The notes below the pieces were generated by a model, which made no database searches, was not told the origin of the DNA, and worked only from the letters and a program-made list of their open reading frames with translations. From the NCBI GenBank assembly GCA_005239165.1, contig RAPG01000010.1:169123-233122 (forward strand): a DNA stretch of 64,000 bases, read 5' to 3'. Source of the stretch: Allopusillimonas ginsengisoli (lineage in GTDB: Bacteria; Pseudomonadota; Gammaproteobacteria; Burkholderiales; Burkholderiaceae_B). This document shows, piece after piece, positions 63,924 to 64,000 of this stretch. Each line of letters starts with the position of its first letter. Positions within the stretch are counted from its first letter, which is position 1. The position numbers were made by a program, and so were the translations under genes.

Positions 63924-64000
63924 TTACTTGATGATGCTGGCTACGACGCCAGCGCCAACTGTACGGCCGCCTTCGCGAATAGCGAAACGCAGGCCTTCTT
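63924..64000 (-). CDS. tuf: Elongation factor Tu, C-terminal end, partial
   Basis: Only the last ~25 codons are inside the window. They read EGLRFAIREGGRTVGAGVVA and then SIIK before the stop, the invariant C-terminus of bacterial EF-Tu. The rest lies beyond the right edge. Position in front of rpsJ matches the str operon order fusA-tuf-rpsJ. Confidence 0.93.
   Translation of the reverse strand, partial: EGLRFAIREGGRTVGAGVVASIIK

Overview
This window is chromosomal DNA from a betaproteobacterium, most likely Burkholderiales/Alcaligenaceae (the Bordetella, Achromobacter, Pusillimonas and Advenella group). The evidence is the set of full-length ribosomal genes in betaproteobacterial order, system II cytochrome c maturation genes (resB/ccsB) beside a diheme cytochrome c4, and the engB-hemB-dsbD-cutA block next to rplQ. 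No tRNA, rRNA, CRISPR array, phage or insertion sequence was seen.

Layout from left to right. (1) 0-7.2 kb: a membrane histidine kinase running off the left edge, a divergent REC-AraC response regulator, and a four-gene archaic (Csu-like) chaperone-usher pilus cluster. (2) 7.3-16.3 kb: ccsB, resB, cytochrome c4, engB, hemB, dsbD and cutA. (3) 16.4-25.4 kb, minus strand: the alpha and spc ribosomal operons (rplN to secY, infA, rpmJ, rpsM, rpsK, rpsD, rpoA, rplQ). (4) 25.8-40.0 kb, plus strand: an aldehyde dehydrogenase followed by a TetR-controlled fatty acid beta-oxidation operon (acyl-CoA dehydrogenase, thiolase, enoyl-CoA hydratase/3-hydroxyacyl-CoA dehydrogenase, FadL porin, hotdog thioesterase-like protein, two tandem acyl-CoA ligases, chalcone isomerase-like protein). 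(5) 40.4-45.2 kb, minus strand: the S10 operon from rplC to rpsQ. (6) 45.4-63.4 kb: a taurine/sulfonate dissimilation region. (7) 63.5-64.0 kb: rpsJ and the end of tuf.

The ribosomal S10-spc superoperon, normally continuous from tuf-rpsJ-rplC through rpsQ-rplN, is therefore cut twice: about 15 kb of fatty-acid genes lie between rpsQ and rplN, and about 18 kb of sulfonate genes lie between rpsJ and rplC. Each detached piece shows or needs its own promoter. A convincing promoter with a stem-loop at the predicted mRNA 5' end is visible in front of rplC, and a strong terminator follows rpsJ.

The sulfonate region fits one pathway. Uptake would use a TRAP transporter and/or a ProXWV-type ABC transporter. 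Taurine dehydrogenase (TauXY) would deaminate taurine to sulfoacetaldehyde. Xsc would split this to sulfite and acetyl phosphate, Pta would make acetyl-CoA, and a TauE/SafE-family carrier would export sulfite, with MocR and IclR regulators nearby. In its middle sits a CobS-like AAA+ ATPase with a CobT-like VWA protein but no CobN, a chaperone-type pair of unknown target and the best candidate here for an undescribed role.

Three genes (one acyl-CoA ligase, the TRAP small subunit and tauY) are each broken by a missing base in a homopolymer run. This pattern looks more like sequencing error than three independent pseudogenes.
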